Assembly (NCBI GenBank): GCA_016715365.1
Contig: JADKAM010000003.1
Location: forward strand, 1-64,000
Source of the DNA: Chitinophagaceae bacterium
Lineage (GTDB): Bacteria > Bacteroidota > Bacteroidia > Chitinophagales > Chitinophagaceae
Direction: 5' to 3'
Length of the DNA: 64,000 nucleotides
A program made the position numbers and the translations under genes. The notes below the pieces were generated by a model, which ran no database searches, had not been told where the DNA came from, and was given only the letters and a program-made list of their open reading frames with translations. Of this stretch, positions 41,266-49,549 are shown one piece after another. Numbering within the stretch: the first letter of the stretch is position 1; each line of letters opens with the position of its first letter.

Positions 41266-41547
41266 TTATTTTCTGAATAAAGCCATATAAGACCAAACGC
41301 CACCTGCTACAACCAAAACTACCCCCAGTATAAAACCAACAATCCTGGCTGTGTTGCGGCCCAGGTACCTGCTTAGTTGACCAATTGTCCACTTGTTTTG
41401 ATAACTTTCGTCTGGCTTAAACAACCAATCCCAGTTTCTTAGAGCACCTATAATTACTAAAATTCCAAATACTAAAAATGCCAATGAAACAATCTTGCTG
41501 AATGTGCTTCCATTATTGTGTATCCAGTCTTTAATTTTTTCAATCAT
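41266..41547 (-). CDS. Imm17-like two-helix membrane protein
   Basis: 93 residues with two hydrophobic helices (about residues 17-36 and 67-88). Between them lies NWDWLFKPDE and QLSRYLGRNTARIVG, a combination seen in the Imm17 immunity family (NWDWF..GR..AR..G). It lies 27 bp upstream of the Rhs effector and downstream of the gene at 41577, an unusual side for a cognate immunity gene of this Rhs. It may protect against a different toxin whose gene has been lost or swapped. It could alternatively serve as a membrane accessory. Family assignment is from motif recall and moderate. Confidence 0.6.
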   Translation of the reverse strand: MIEKIKDWIHNNGSTFSKIVSLAFLVFGILVIIGALRNWDWLFKPDESYQNKWTIGQLSRYLGRNTARIVGFILGVVLVVAGGVWSYMALFRK

Positions 41548-41576
41548 TGCAAAATATTTTTTTAATTACAGATCTG

Positions 41577-42952
41577 TTAAGTATCAATTTTAATTTTCAG
41601 CTGCTTCCATTTCCCTTTTTTCAAAGCGGCATTATCAGGAATTTGTTTCCAGTTTGTAACTTTTTTTATCCAATCGGGGCCATAAATTGGCAATGCTATT
41701 TCGTTAAGTTCCTGCATGGATATAAGTGCAAAATGATTTGTTTGTAAGAGCAGATCCAGTACGCCTGCATACGTAGTGCCGGCCGCAGCTTCAGCATCAA
41801 TGGTATTGCCAAGCCTGGCTCCATCCGATAAAATTTTAGCGGCATAATCTTTTTGTCCACTCTTTAATGCACTTTCCCCGGCCATCCTGCAGGCTTCAAT
41901 TGCCAGGGGCATGTTTCCCTGTTGCTTATAGGTTTCAAATGCAACACTAAAATCAGTGCAGGCTTCCGTTCTGTTACCATTAATAAAAAAAACAGTACCC
42001 CTGAACATAACCGCCTGTGCCATCAGTTGCGAAACAATATCATTTTCAAAATAAGCTTTTGATGCTGTTGCGGTTTCAACAGCTTTCTGAGCATAGGCAA
42101 GCGTTTCTTCTTTTTTTCTATACCTGATCTTGTCATTTGCCGGGGCTATATAAACTACGACCACCTGCATTATCCAGTAAGGATCTTTACTTATAAATTG
42201 TGTAGCTGTTTTAATACATTCCTGTCCCCATTTTTCAGCTTTGGTTTCATTGCCTGCGCTTATTTCATTCATCATCTTCATAAATGATTGCCTGTAAGTG
42301 GTTGCCGGATCATTGGGATCGCCCATGGCAGCAACCTGCTCCATGGCTTTAGGCATATTTAAATTTATGGGAATGGTTGTAATATATGGCGTGTATTTTA
42401 CAACAAGTTCTTCGAAAACAGGATTGGCCACAGTATCATGAAATAAAAATTTTACAGTAGGGCTTATTCCTGCATCAAGTGCATCTTTAAACCATAAGCT
42501 CAAATTTTTATCGTTTCCCAGGCCTTTAAGAACAGCAACAGTAAACAGGCCATCGTGAAGATTCATTTCTTTAGCAAGTGCATTAAAATTTTTTACAAAT
42601 AGTAATGCAGGGTTTTTATCATGTTGCGTTGAGTAATCAGCCTGCCAGGGCACGGGCACATAATCTATACGGCTGTCTTTTTCACTGTTAGTCCAGATGT
42701 TCATTATTTCTTCCAGCTCAGCTAAAAGAGATTTACTGAATTGTTTTGGATCGTAGCATTCTGAATCAAAATGAAAGGCAATATCCAGAATGGGAGTATC
42801 GGTACCAATCATATACGTGTAAAATGTATCAACCATTTCGGTTTCATCCGGCTGGCAGCGAATAAGAACTAATCTTGCTTTGGTATTTGCTTTTGCATCT
42901 TCCCATTTTCACAGATCAACTCTATGCGCTGTTGTATGGGATTAGATTGCAT
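41577..42952 (-). pseudogene. Unrecognised T6SS-cargo protein (possible adaptor), one frame break
   Basis: From the start at 42952 the frame gives MQSNPIQQRIELICEN and then stops at about 42895. The next frame carries KWEDAKANTKARLVLIRCQP straight into the 419-codon open frame that starts MVDTFYTYMIG, so a missing A in a short A run near 42908 is likely. The reconstructed protein has about 458 residues, is cytosolic, and has helical, TPR-like segments in its C-terminal half (ACRMAGESALKSGQKDYA). Lying directly downstream of vgrG and upstream of the Rhs effector, it fits an adaptor or chaperone that loads the effector onto the spike. I do not recognise its family. Confidence 0.65.
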
Positions 42953-42962
42953 GGCTTTTTAA

Positions 42963-44776
42963 TTAATTTAATTTTACAATTGCACCTTCTATAGATGTAG
43001 GGCCGGATGATTTTACCGAAGTACTGGCATCGCCATTTAGAGTGGATTTTGGCGAAGTCACAGTAGCTTCTGCAGTACCTGAAACAGTGGATTTTGTTCC
43101 ATCCATTATAGCATCTCCGCCTTTTGCAGCAGAAAAGGAAGCAGGCCCACTTGCCATTACTGCATCATCTGTACCTTCTATACTAACATGTGCTGCTGAA
43201 ATTGTTATGGTGTCTCCATCCATAGTTATAGATGATTTTCCATTGGTTAATGCAATTTTTGCAGAAGCAGTAATAGTAATCGTGTTTTTCCCGTCAATCT
43301 CTATTTTATTACCTGATGATTTATCAACTATGGTTATTCCTGCTCCATCGTCAAGAGAAATTGTATGTCCGCTTTTACTGTTAAGGCTTTTTGTATTATT
43401 ACCGCTACCGCCGCCGCCGCCACTTTTGCCATGAAACATGCTTCCCATAACAAATGGCCTGTCGGGATCATTATAACGGAAACAAATTAAAACCTGGTCA
43501 CCGGGTTCCGGTATTACTACAAGTCCCCTGTTTTTGCCTCCTCCTTTTCCACTTCCGGCATCTGGTGTCATCACACGTATCCAATCTGTCATTTCATTTC
43601 CTTTTTGCCAAAGCATCTGCACACGTACCCGGCCCATATTATCAGGGTCCTTATTGTCTTTTACGTTTGCAATCTGTGGTTCAGCCAATGGTACAATTAT
43701 ACCAGTTACAGGAAGAACTTCCACACCAGATGGTATAGCTTCAAATTTGTTGTAATACTTACCATTTTCATTCAGGTGATGTTCAATTTCAGTTACCAGA
43801 AATTTGCCATAGTCTTCCTTTACAAAAGATGTTTCCTGAAGTTTTGAAACTTTTACAAGTATTATAGAACCAAGTGATACTTCCGGATTATAACACGTAC
43901 CTGTCAACACTTCAAGATTTGCTGCCATTGCAGCTTTTTGTTTTTTTACAAAATTTTCCAGATCCGATTTATTTTCAACACGTTGTTTTACAGGCAAATT
44001 AACAGGCTCCGAAAAAAGATTGTCAGACTCTTTTAAAACATAACTGGCATATTGGCCCATACCATTTACCTTGCCGGGCGCATCGTATTTTTCTACCTTA
44101 TCTTCTTTTGAAATGTAGGCGTAGTTACTGAAATTCATTGGCAGTGCCTGCAGTGTCATTTGCATACTGCTTATATCTTCGCCATAAGTAATTTCAACAG
44201 TTTTTGAAGAAGGGGGTTTACCAAAATTCAGGTCTTTACCATCGTAATAAAAAATTCACTAAACTCGCCAGACAAACGGTTAAGAAAATGAAAGCCGCTT
44301 TCTTTATATTGGCAGATATAGGTAATTTGTTTGCTGTACTGATTCTTTATATTAACATTACAATTTACCTGGCTTAGCGGTTTTGTTACCTGCTCTACTA
44401 TCTTTTTTAAATCGTTTTTATAGAATGAAGCAAGGTGCTGGCCATTTTCCAGCAGAATAGTGGGGCTGTAGCCGATCAAAACCAGGTCTGCATCAGATTT
44501 GCCCGATTGTTCCATCCTTACTTCGCAGATTATGCCCCTGAATTCAAAAGTATCTTCCAGGCTAAGGTCTAATTTTTTAAGACGTATCAGTGCAGACTTA
44601 CCAATTTTTTTCTGGGCATTTTCCAAACTGAATGAACCGGATGTTTCCAACACATCATGACTGATGCGTATGGTAAACTCATGATGTGCATTAAATTTCT
44701 GCCGGAGTGTAATATTGGTATAATGCTCAATTTTGGTTCCGTCAATTTCAATTTCTGCGACTACTAAATATTCCAT
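42963..44776 (-). pseudogene. tssI: T6SS spike protein TssI (VgrG), frame-broken
   Basis: The first piece (44776 to about 44228) starts MEYLVVAEIEIDGTKIEHY and has the gp27-like fold of VgrG (IGKSALIRLKKLD, TYICQYKESGFHFLNRLSGE). At about 44250, in a T7 run, the frame slips. The other frame continues YYDGKDLNFGKPPSSKTVEI and joins the second piece (44165-42963) with the gp5-like OB region (VTGIIVPLAEPQIANVKDN, MGRVRVQMLWQ). The C-terminus has short beta-helix repeats (GKSSITMDGDTITI, ATVTSPKSTLNGDAS) that form the spike needle. There is no C-terminal toxin domain. The start is supported by being preceded by a spacing of 148 bp from hcp. Confidence 0.85.
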
Positions 44777-44924
44777 AATCTTATTTTAATGAACATACAT
44801 AGAAACAGGGCTGGCAAAAACAATTACAATATTACCTACACCAATAAAGGTATAATGAATTATACCTGCACTGGCAATTAACAGAAGTTTTATTGGGCTT
44901 ATAAAATGTAAATAAAAAGGTTAT

Positions 44925-45320
44925 TTACTTTTGAGGCCAATCGTTTTTATGCTCGGCTCCACCAATTTTTATTGTTTGGGCAGAAACTGTAAAGCTTATC
45001 AGCATTGGCTGAGAGCCAATTGTGTCAAAATTTTCGCCAAAGCGTACTACGTAACCTTTTTCAAAAGAAAGTTCTTTAAGTTTAGCATCTTCATCACTTT
45101 TTTTAAATGTGATAGTACCATCCAGTGGCTTATGCTGGTTGTTAACCATAGCTTCAATGATTGATGTATCATCTGTAGATTCAACTACCAGGTCAATAGT
45201 GCCGCCATAAACTACCGATGCAGGCCTTCCTTTTCCATCCACTTCTCTGTGAAGTGCATAACTGCAGGAGATAACATCAAATTCTTTACTACCGATTTTT
45301 GCTGTTGCTTTAAATGACAT
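44925..45320 (-). CDS. tssD: T6SS tube protein TssD (Hcp)
   Basis: The likely start is the ATG at 45320 (MSFKATAKIGSKEFDV), preceded by a run of A; an upstream in-frame start at 45383 would add a hydrophobic extension not typical of Hcp. The product is 131 residues of alternating strands (VISCSYALHREVDGKGRP, LVVESTDDTSIIEAM, GTITFKKSD, PMLISFTVSAQTIKI), the Hcp fold that stacks into hexameric rings of the inner tube. It is the first gene of the minus-strand hcp-vgrG-Rhs block and is intact. Confidence 0.85.
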   Translation of the reverse strand: MSFKATAKIGSKEFDVISCSYALHREVDGKGRPASVVYGGTIDLVVESTDDTSIIEAMVNNQHKPLDGTITFKKSDEDAKLKELSFEKGYVVRFGENFDTIGSQPMLISFTVSAQTIKIGGAEHKNDWPQK

Positions 45321-45838
45321 AAAAAAAAATTTAACTGTGAATAATACTACAATATAATTTATATTTCTTATACTTTTTAACAAATAACAAGATTTTTGTT
45401 TCTTTTAGAAAAAGGGAATTCTGGCATTCTGCTGTCAAGGCATTTATAGTAAAAAGTTGATTGTGTTTAACAAATCTGTTTATCGATATAATTAAAATCC
45501 AAAATTGCTTTTCGGGAGTAATCGTAATTTTAGTAATTACTTAATGAATCCTTTATGTATTCAGGTAAAGGAAAATATAAAGAAATATATCTGATAAATT
45601 AATGCCTGACTATGAAAAATACACCCAAAAAATCTATATATACAGACCCATTGACTAGATATAAGCCATTTATTATTAATAGTTGAGTAAGAGTGATCTG
45701 TTATAGAATGTTCGAGACTGAGCGTCTCTGGAATTTTGAATGCAAGTCACATTACTAAAAGCAGAGTAAGATTAGCTCGGCAATGGTCGGTAAGTGAAAT
45801 AAAGTATGGCAGAAAAATGATTCAAAGAAGAAGAAAAT
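45321..45838. other. Gap between hcp and the AbiE module
   Basis: AT-rich with no credible gene. A short inverted repeat GAGAC-TGAGC-GTCTC lies near 45715. The hcp promoter must lie at its left end, but the exact -33/-7 pair is not clear; TATATTG with TATTTG upstream is the closest match. It is the point at which the frame breaks seen to the left end. Confidence 0.5.
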
Positions 45839-46642
45839 TTAAAATTTTATCTTTTTCATGTGTCGTTGCACTTCTCTTTCTGCTTGATCAAAATCGGGTA
45901 AAGCTTTTATTTGTTCACTCATAGACCCTTTCCAACGGCCTCTATATTGTGGTAACCGCTCAGCTAATTTCTTCGGAAAATCAGATGAATTCAAATTTTT
46001 ACTGGTGCACTTTTTCTGAAATTCATTAGTGTAAAAATTGGCATCCATTTCGTGTATTTCCAGCAAATACCAGATATCATAAAAATCTCTTGCCTGCATC
46101 CGCTGCATTACCGAACGCATTTTTTCTACTAAAACTTCTTCAAGAGGATAACACAACAATTTGTATTCGTCTATATCAGTGTAGTTTTCAATTACAGTTT
46201 TGATTACAGGTGCAAATTCAAGTGTTTCACTTCTGGAAATATCAACCTTAACTCTTTTGTTATTGCCTTGTCCGCCAAGCGGGCCAACGTAACTTATATA
46301 AAAATTTATACCACCATCTTCGTGTTCGTTATTGTCAATGATTTCAAGTGGAATATTGGCTTTTTCACGAACGTATTCAAATGTTACTTTGAACCAGGCG
46401 AATATTTGCTCATTGGGTATTTCGTTTTTGAGCAATGTAAAATCAAGATCTTCGGAAAATCGGTAATCTTCAAAGTATATTTTTTTTAAAACCGTCCCTC
46501 CTTTAAAGACAATAGATTTAGAAAGTTTCTCATGTTGGGCAACGCCTTTCAATATCCATGAAAGCACATAGTCCTTTTCTATCTGCTGGTCACGAACCCC
46601 TACTTCTCTTGCCTTTCGCTGTATTTCTCCGGGTTCAATCAT
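45839..46642 (-). CDS. abiEii: AbiEii nucleotidyltransferase toxin
   Basis: 267 residues. The nucleotidyltransferase signature lies near the N-terminus: GGT (residues 48-50), then RFSEDLDF with Asp65 and Asp67 as metal-binding carboxylates. The rest is helical (LVEKMRSVMQRMQARDFYDIWYLLE), characteristic of the AbiEii/AbiGii family, which act as phage-abortive-infection toxins by transferring nucleotides to a cellular target such as tRNA. Start and stop are clear; the start overlaps the end of the abiEi gene by 4 bp (ATGA), as expected for a co-translated pair. The gene is intact. Confidence 0.85.
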   Translation of the reverse strand: MIEPGEIQRKAREVGVRDQQIEKDYVLSWILKGVAQHEKLSKSIVFKGGTVLKKIYFEDYRFSEDLDFTLLKNEIPNEQIFAWFKVTFEYVREKANIPLEIIDNNEHEDGGINFYISYVGPLGGQGNNKRVKVDISRSETLEFAPVIKTVIENYTDIDEYKLLCYPLEEVLVEKMRSVMQRMQARDFYDIWYLLEIHEMDANFYTNEFQKKCTSKNLNSSDFPKKLAERLPQYRGRWKGSMSEQIKALPDFDQAEREVQRHMKKIKF

Positions 46643-47460
46643 GTTTGAATTGCTGATTTAATTGTTGCAGTTTCTAGATTCTGTTGTATGCTCCATCTGC
46701 TGATTCGTTTTCCATTTTTGGGTAGCTCTGTATCCAACAAAACATATGAAGCAGTTTTCCGCTTTTGCAATTCCTCAATGATGCTGGAGTTTATGTCCAG
46801 TGTTTCTAAAAGAAAGCCAAGTCGTTTTATTACAGCTTGTGAATCGAATTCATAAGCATACTTAAGTAATACATCGAACCTGATTTTATCTTTAGTGGTA
46901 TAAATTGCTCTTGCAACTTCAACAATGCCCCCTGCATAATCTGGTTTGAAAAGACAATCTATAAAAGTTTTCTCTAAGTCTGAACAAAGCACTTTATTAA
47001 AATTATCTATCCATATTTTTTTCGCTCCAAAAAAATGTTTTTTATTGTGATAAATAAACTGAAAAGGAATATTCTTAATTTTTATTTCTGATGGTTTAAG
47101 TTGTTTGGAAACAACTATCTGTTCTTTCAATGACGGTTGCGTAATAAGGTTATGAATTTGCAAAGCGGAATAATAACCGATATAATGATCAGTATCTTTT
47201 ACTATATGCTCTGCTATCAAATGCCAGTCGGGCATAAATGATTCAGCATTTTGTTCGTAAGGAATGATATAATAGACACTCTCCCTTAATCGCATTAAAA
47301 GCCCTCGTTTAGTCATATCACTAAGTAATTCTCGAATGGAGCTTTCTTTTGAATTTGGTAATGCACTAAAAGCTTCTTTATAAGCAAAACAAGCCTTGTT
47401 CTGTCCATTAAAATAGGACAGAAGTTCATTTGACTGAGTTGATATGTATTTATGTTTCAT
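46639..47460 (-). CDS. abiEi: AbiEi antitoxin and autorepressor
   Basis: 273 residues. The N-terminus holds a winged helix-turn-helix-like segment (SNELLSYFNGQNKACFAYKE ... MTKRGLLMRLRES), and the rest matches AbiEi (YIGYYSALQIHNLI, KTFIDCLFKPDYAGGIVEVA). In type IV systems the antitoxin does not contact the toxin but counters its effect, and it represses its own promoter by binding inverted repeats. Two such repeats flank a promoter just upstream (47470-47486 and 47553-47569). The gene is intact and precedes abiEii with a 4-bp overlap. Confidence 0.85.
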   Translation of the reverse strand: MKHKYISTQSNELLSYFNGQNKACFAYKEAFSALPNSKESSIRELLSDMTKRGLLMRLRESVYYIIPYEQNAESFMPDWHLIAEHIVKDTDHYIGYYSALQIHNLITQPSLKEQIVVSKQLKPSEIKIKNIPFQFIYHNKKHFFGAKKIWIDNFNKVLCSDLEKTFIDCLFKPDYAGGIVEVARAIYTTKDKIRFDVLLKYAYEFDSQAVIKRLGFLLETLDINSSIIEELQKRKTASYVLLDTELPKNGKRISRWSIQQNLETATIKSAIQT

Positions 47461-47469
47461 AGCTTTTGT

Positions 47470-47486
47470 GTCAGGTTAAACCTGAC
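47470..47486. promoter_or_regulatory. AbiEi operator-like palindrome, proximal
   Basis: GTCAGGTTAAACCTGAC: 7-bp arms GTCAGGT/ACCTGAC around TAA. It lies 10-26 bp upstream of the abiEi start and downstream of the predicted -7 element. Confidence 0.75.
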
Positions 47487-47497
47487 TGTAATGATAT

Positions 47498-47528
47498 GAA
47501 AGATAAGTTAAATTTTAGCATTTTGAAA
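47498..47528 (-). promoter_or_regulatory. Candidate Bacteroidota-type promoter for abiEi-abiEii
   Basis: Read on the minus strand: TTTC (47528-47525), a 19-bp spacer, then TATCTTTC (47505-47498). It matches TTTG-N19-TAnnTTTG except for a final C in place of G in each element. It lies between the two palindromes at 47470 and 47553. Confidence 0.55.
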
Positions 47529-47552
47529 AAAAATACATATTATAGCTGTCTT

Positions 47553-47569
47553 GTCAGGATAAACCTGAC
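47553..47569. promoter_or_regulatory. AbiEi operator-like palindrome, distal
   Basis: GTCAGGATAAACCTGAC: 6-bp arms GTCAGG/CCTGAC, the same core as 47470-47486, centred 83 bp away. Placed upstream of the -33 element. Confidence 0.75.
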
Positions 47570-48024
47570 CAAAGGGATATAAAACATAAAAATTTGCCTT
47601 ATTTTTCTTCAATTTCAACTATTAAGGAAAGTAACTGAGGAATTATTTGTATTGTTTTAGTATTTATCATTTGCCTGTAAAAGGCGATTTATCCAAATAT
47701 TTACCCATAAATACCCAAAAATCGATTTCTAGAACAGTTTCTATTTTGATATCGAAAATTTGACATTAGGTGAAATTATGAAACCATCATACACTACGTG
47801 AAATTGAAAAAAATGAATTAGATAGAAAGGCTATCCTTACTGCTTTAACCTGATAACATCATCTTGGCTTGAGTATTAACGAAAATGAGTATTATTTTTC
47901 CGATTGGAATATAAATTGGAATAAATAGCTTGCATTTTGAGATAATATGAATTATAATTCCGATTATGTTCATTTTTGTGAAAAATTTGATTAATTTGCA
48001 TCAAATAAGAAATATAATTCCGAT
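47570..48024. other. Divergent intergenic region with a possible HTH-gene remnant
   Basis: Between the divergent AbiE and Hip modules. Near 47800-47928 broken frames read LREIEKNELDRKAILTALT and, in another frame, SINENEYYF and RLEYKLE, which together look like the C-terminal Fis-type helix-turn-helix of a sigma-54-dependent regulator. The match is weak and the frames are interrupted, so it is at most a remnant. The rest is AT-rich and carries the repeats listed at 47892-48024. Confidence 0.3.
47892..48024. promoter_or_regulatory. Three TATAATTCCGAT-type repeats, 60 bp apart, before hipB
   Basis: The sequence (A/T)TAT(A/T)(A/T)TTCCGAT occurs ending at 47904 (TATTTTTCCGAT), 47964 (TATAATTCCGAT) and 48024 (TATAATTCCGAT). 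The core CGAT starts at 47901, 47961 and 48021, exactly 60 bp apart each time. The last copy directly abuts the hipB ATG. They are good candidates for binding sites of the HipB repressor encoded next to them. Confidence 0.6.
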
Positions 48025-48234
48025 ATGAATTTCATGGAAATTGGATTATTAATTAAACAAAGACGTGAATCTCTGAGATTGAGACAGGAGGACTTGTCTG
48101 AACTCAGCCAGGTTACTATTAAAACAATTCATTTAATTGAACAGGGAAAAGCAAATCCCTCATTTAAAACATTGAATAAAATAGCAGAAGTATTAGGACT
48201 TGAATTACTTCTTAAAATTAAACAGATTAATTAA
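48025..48234 (+). CDS. hipB: HipB-like XRE helix-turn-helix antitoxin
   Basis: 69 residues. An XRE-type helix-turn-helix covers most of the protein: IGLLIKQRRESLRLRQEDLS, VTIKTIHLIEQGKAN and TLNKIAEVLGLELLL. It is the first gene of a three-gene operon whose second and third genes encode HipA-type pieces. The last base of its stop codon is shared with the ATG of the next gene (48234), so translation is coupled. It presumably represses its own promoter through the repeats ending at 47904, 47964 and 48024. The gene is intact. Confidence 0.85.
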   Translation: MNFMEIGLLIKQRRESLRLRQEDLSELSQVTIKTIHLIEQGKANPSFKTLNKIAEVLGLELLLKIKQIN

Positions 48235-48566
48235 TGCCAAAGGCTGAAGTATACAACAATGGCATATTGGCCGGGATCCTTGAAAAAAAGGCAAGTGATA
48301 TTTATATTTTCACTTACGATGATCAATATTTTATTGACTCAGGAAAACCGGGAATCAGCTTAACATTACCAAAAACGCTAAAAGAGTATAAGTCAAAAGA
48401 ATTATTTTCTTTTTTTTATGGCTTGCTTGCAGAGGGTATAAACAAGGATATTCAATGCAGGTTATTAAAAATTGATGATGAAGATGATTTTACAAGATTG
48501 ATAAAAACTGCAGGGGAGGATACTATTGGAGCAATAACAGTAAAAGAATTAAAAGAGGCAATATGA
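48234..48566 (+). CDS. hipS: HipS-like small protein (HipA N-terminal subdomain 1)
   Basis: 110 residues (MPKAEVYNNGILAGILEKK, FTYDDQYFIDSGKPGISLTLP), matching the N-terminal subdomain 1 of HipA but encoded as a free-standing gene. In the HipBST system, HipA is split: the small HipS carries this subdomain and acts as the antitoxin, while HipT carries the kinase. The first base of its ATG is the last base of the hipB stop, and its own end overlaps the hipT start by 4 bp (ATGA). Such a three-gene order is characteristic of HipBST and not of HipBA. Confidence 0.8.
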   Translation: MPKAEVYNNGILAGILEKKASDIYIFTYDDQYFIDSGKPGISLTLPKTLKEYKSKELFSFFYGLLAEGINKDIQCRLLKIDDEDDFTRLIKTAGEDTIGAITVKELKEAI

Positions 48567-49549
48567 GATGTTCAGGATGCTATACGGAAAATACAGAAGG
48601 CTACTGTAGCAGCTGTCGGAAGAAATTATTCGATGGTAAGAAAGTAAGTAATGTATTGCTTTTTGATACGCCCCAGGCTGATAATCTAATTGCTTATCAG
48701 GAGCAGACAAAACGCCTTTCAATTTCCGGAGTGCAGTTAAAATATTCATTAAAACTTATCGGGAAAGAATTGGTATTAACAGACAGAGGCGGGGAATATA
48801 TATTGAAACCCATTCCTCCTTCGATGTTAATTGCTTTACCCGATCAGGCACCCGAGAATGAACACCTGACTATGCAGATAGCGAATCAACTATTTAAAAT
48901 ACCCGTGGCAGACAATGCTTTGATCTATTTTAAAGATGGTGCTCCTGCATATATAACCAGGAGATTTGACGTAAAACCTGACAGAACAAAATATCTGCAG
49001 GAAGATTTTGCACAAATAAGCGGTAGTACAAAAAAAAGTAAAGGAGACAATTATAAATATGAAGGAACCTATGAGGATATAGGGAAATTAATAAAAAGCA
49101 ATGTTGCTGCATACATGCCAGTAATGGAATCCTTTTTTAAAGTTGTTTTGTTCAATTATATTTTCTCAAACGGAGATGCACATTTAAAAAATTTCTCACT
49201 CATTCAAACAGATTTTGGAGATTATACTTTATCAAAGGCCTATGATTTGATGTGTACAGTTCTGCATACAAGCCTGGAAGGTGATACAGCACTTGATCTG
49301 TATACTGGCGATATTGAAAGTGAATTTTACCAAAAGCACGGATTTTTTGGAAGGACGAATTTTGAAACCCTCGCAGAAAAAATTGGGTTAATTCCGTTAC
49401 GGGCTAAGAAAATAATTGATAGCCTGCTAGGAAAAGAAAACGAAGTTTTAGGTATGATTGATGGCTCGCTTTTAAATGAAGAAACCAGGCATAAATATAT
49501 CAATGCTTACCGGGATAAAATTAAAAGATTTGATACCACTGCTTACTAA
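48563..49549 (+). CDS. hipT: HipT-like serine/threonine kinase toxin with N-terminal four-cysteine zinc-finger-like motif
   Basis: 328 residues. Residues 53-55 (SIS, in RLSISGVQLK) form the Gly-rich loop whose serines are autophosphorylated in HipT. The catalytic motif NGDAHLKN has Asp205, and YDLM supplies Asp228 as the metal ligand; ITRRFDV lies near residue 132. The N-terminus carries Cys3-X2-Cys6 and Cys15-X2-Cys18, likely a zinc ribbon. E. coli HipT phosphorylates tryptophanyl-tRNA synthetase; the target here is unknown. The gene is intact and overlaps hipS by 4 bp. Confidence 0.82.
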   Translation: MRCSGCYTENTEGYCSSCRKKLFDGKKVSNVLLFDTPQADNLIAYQEQTKRLSISGVQLKYSLKLIGKELVLTDRGGEYILKPIPPSMLIALPDQAPENEHLTMQIANQLFKIPVADNALIYFKDGAPAYITRRFDVKPDRTKYLQEDFAQISGSTKKSKGDNYKYEGTYEDIGKLIKSNVAAYMPVMESFFKVVLFNYIFSNGDAHLKNFSLIQTDFGDYTLSKAYDLMCTVLHTSLEGDTALDLYTGDIESEFYQKHGFFGRTNFETLAEKIGLIPLRAKKIIDSLLGKENEVLGMIDGSLLNEETRHKYINAYRDKIKRFDTTAY

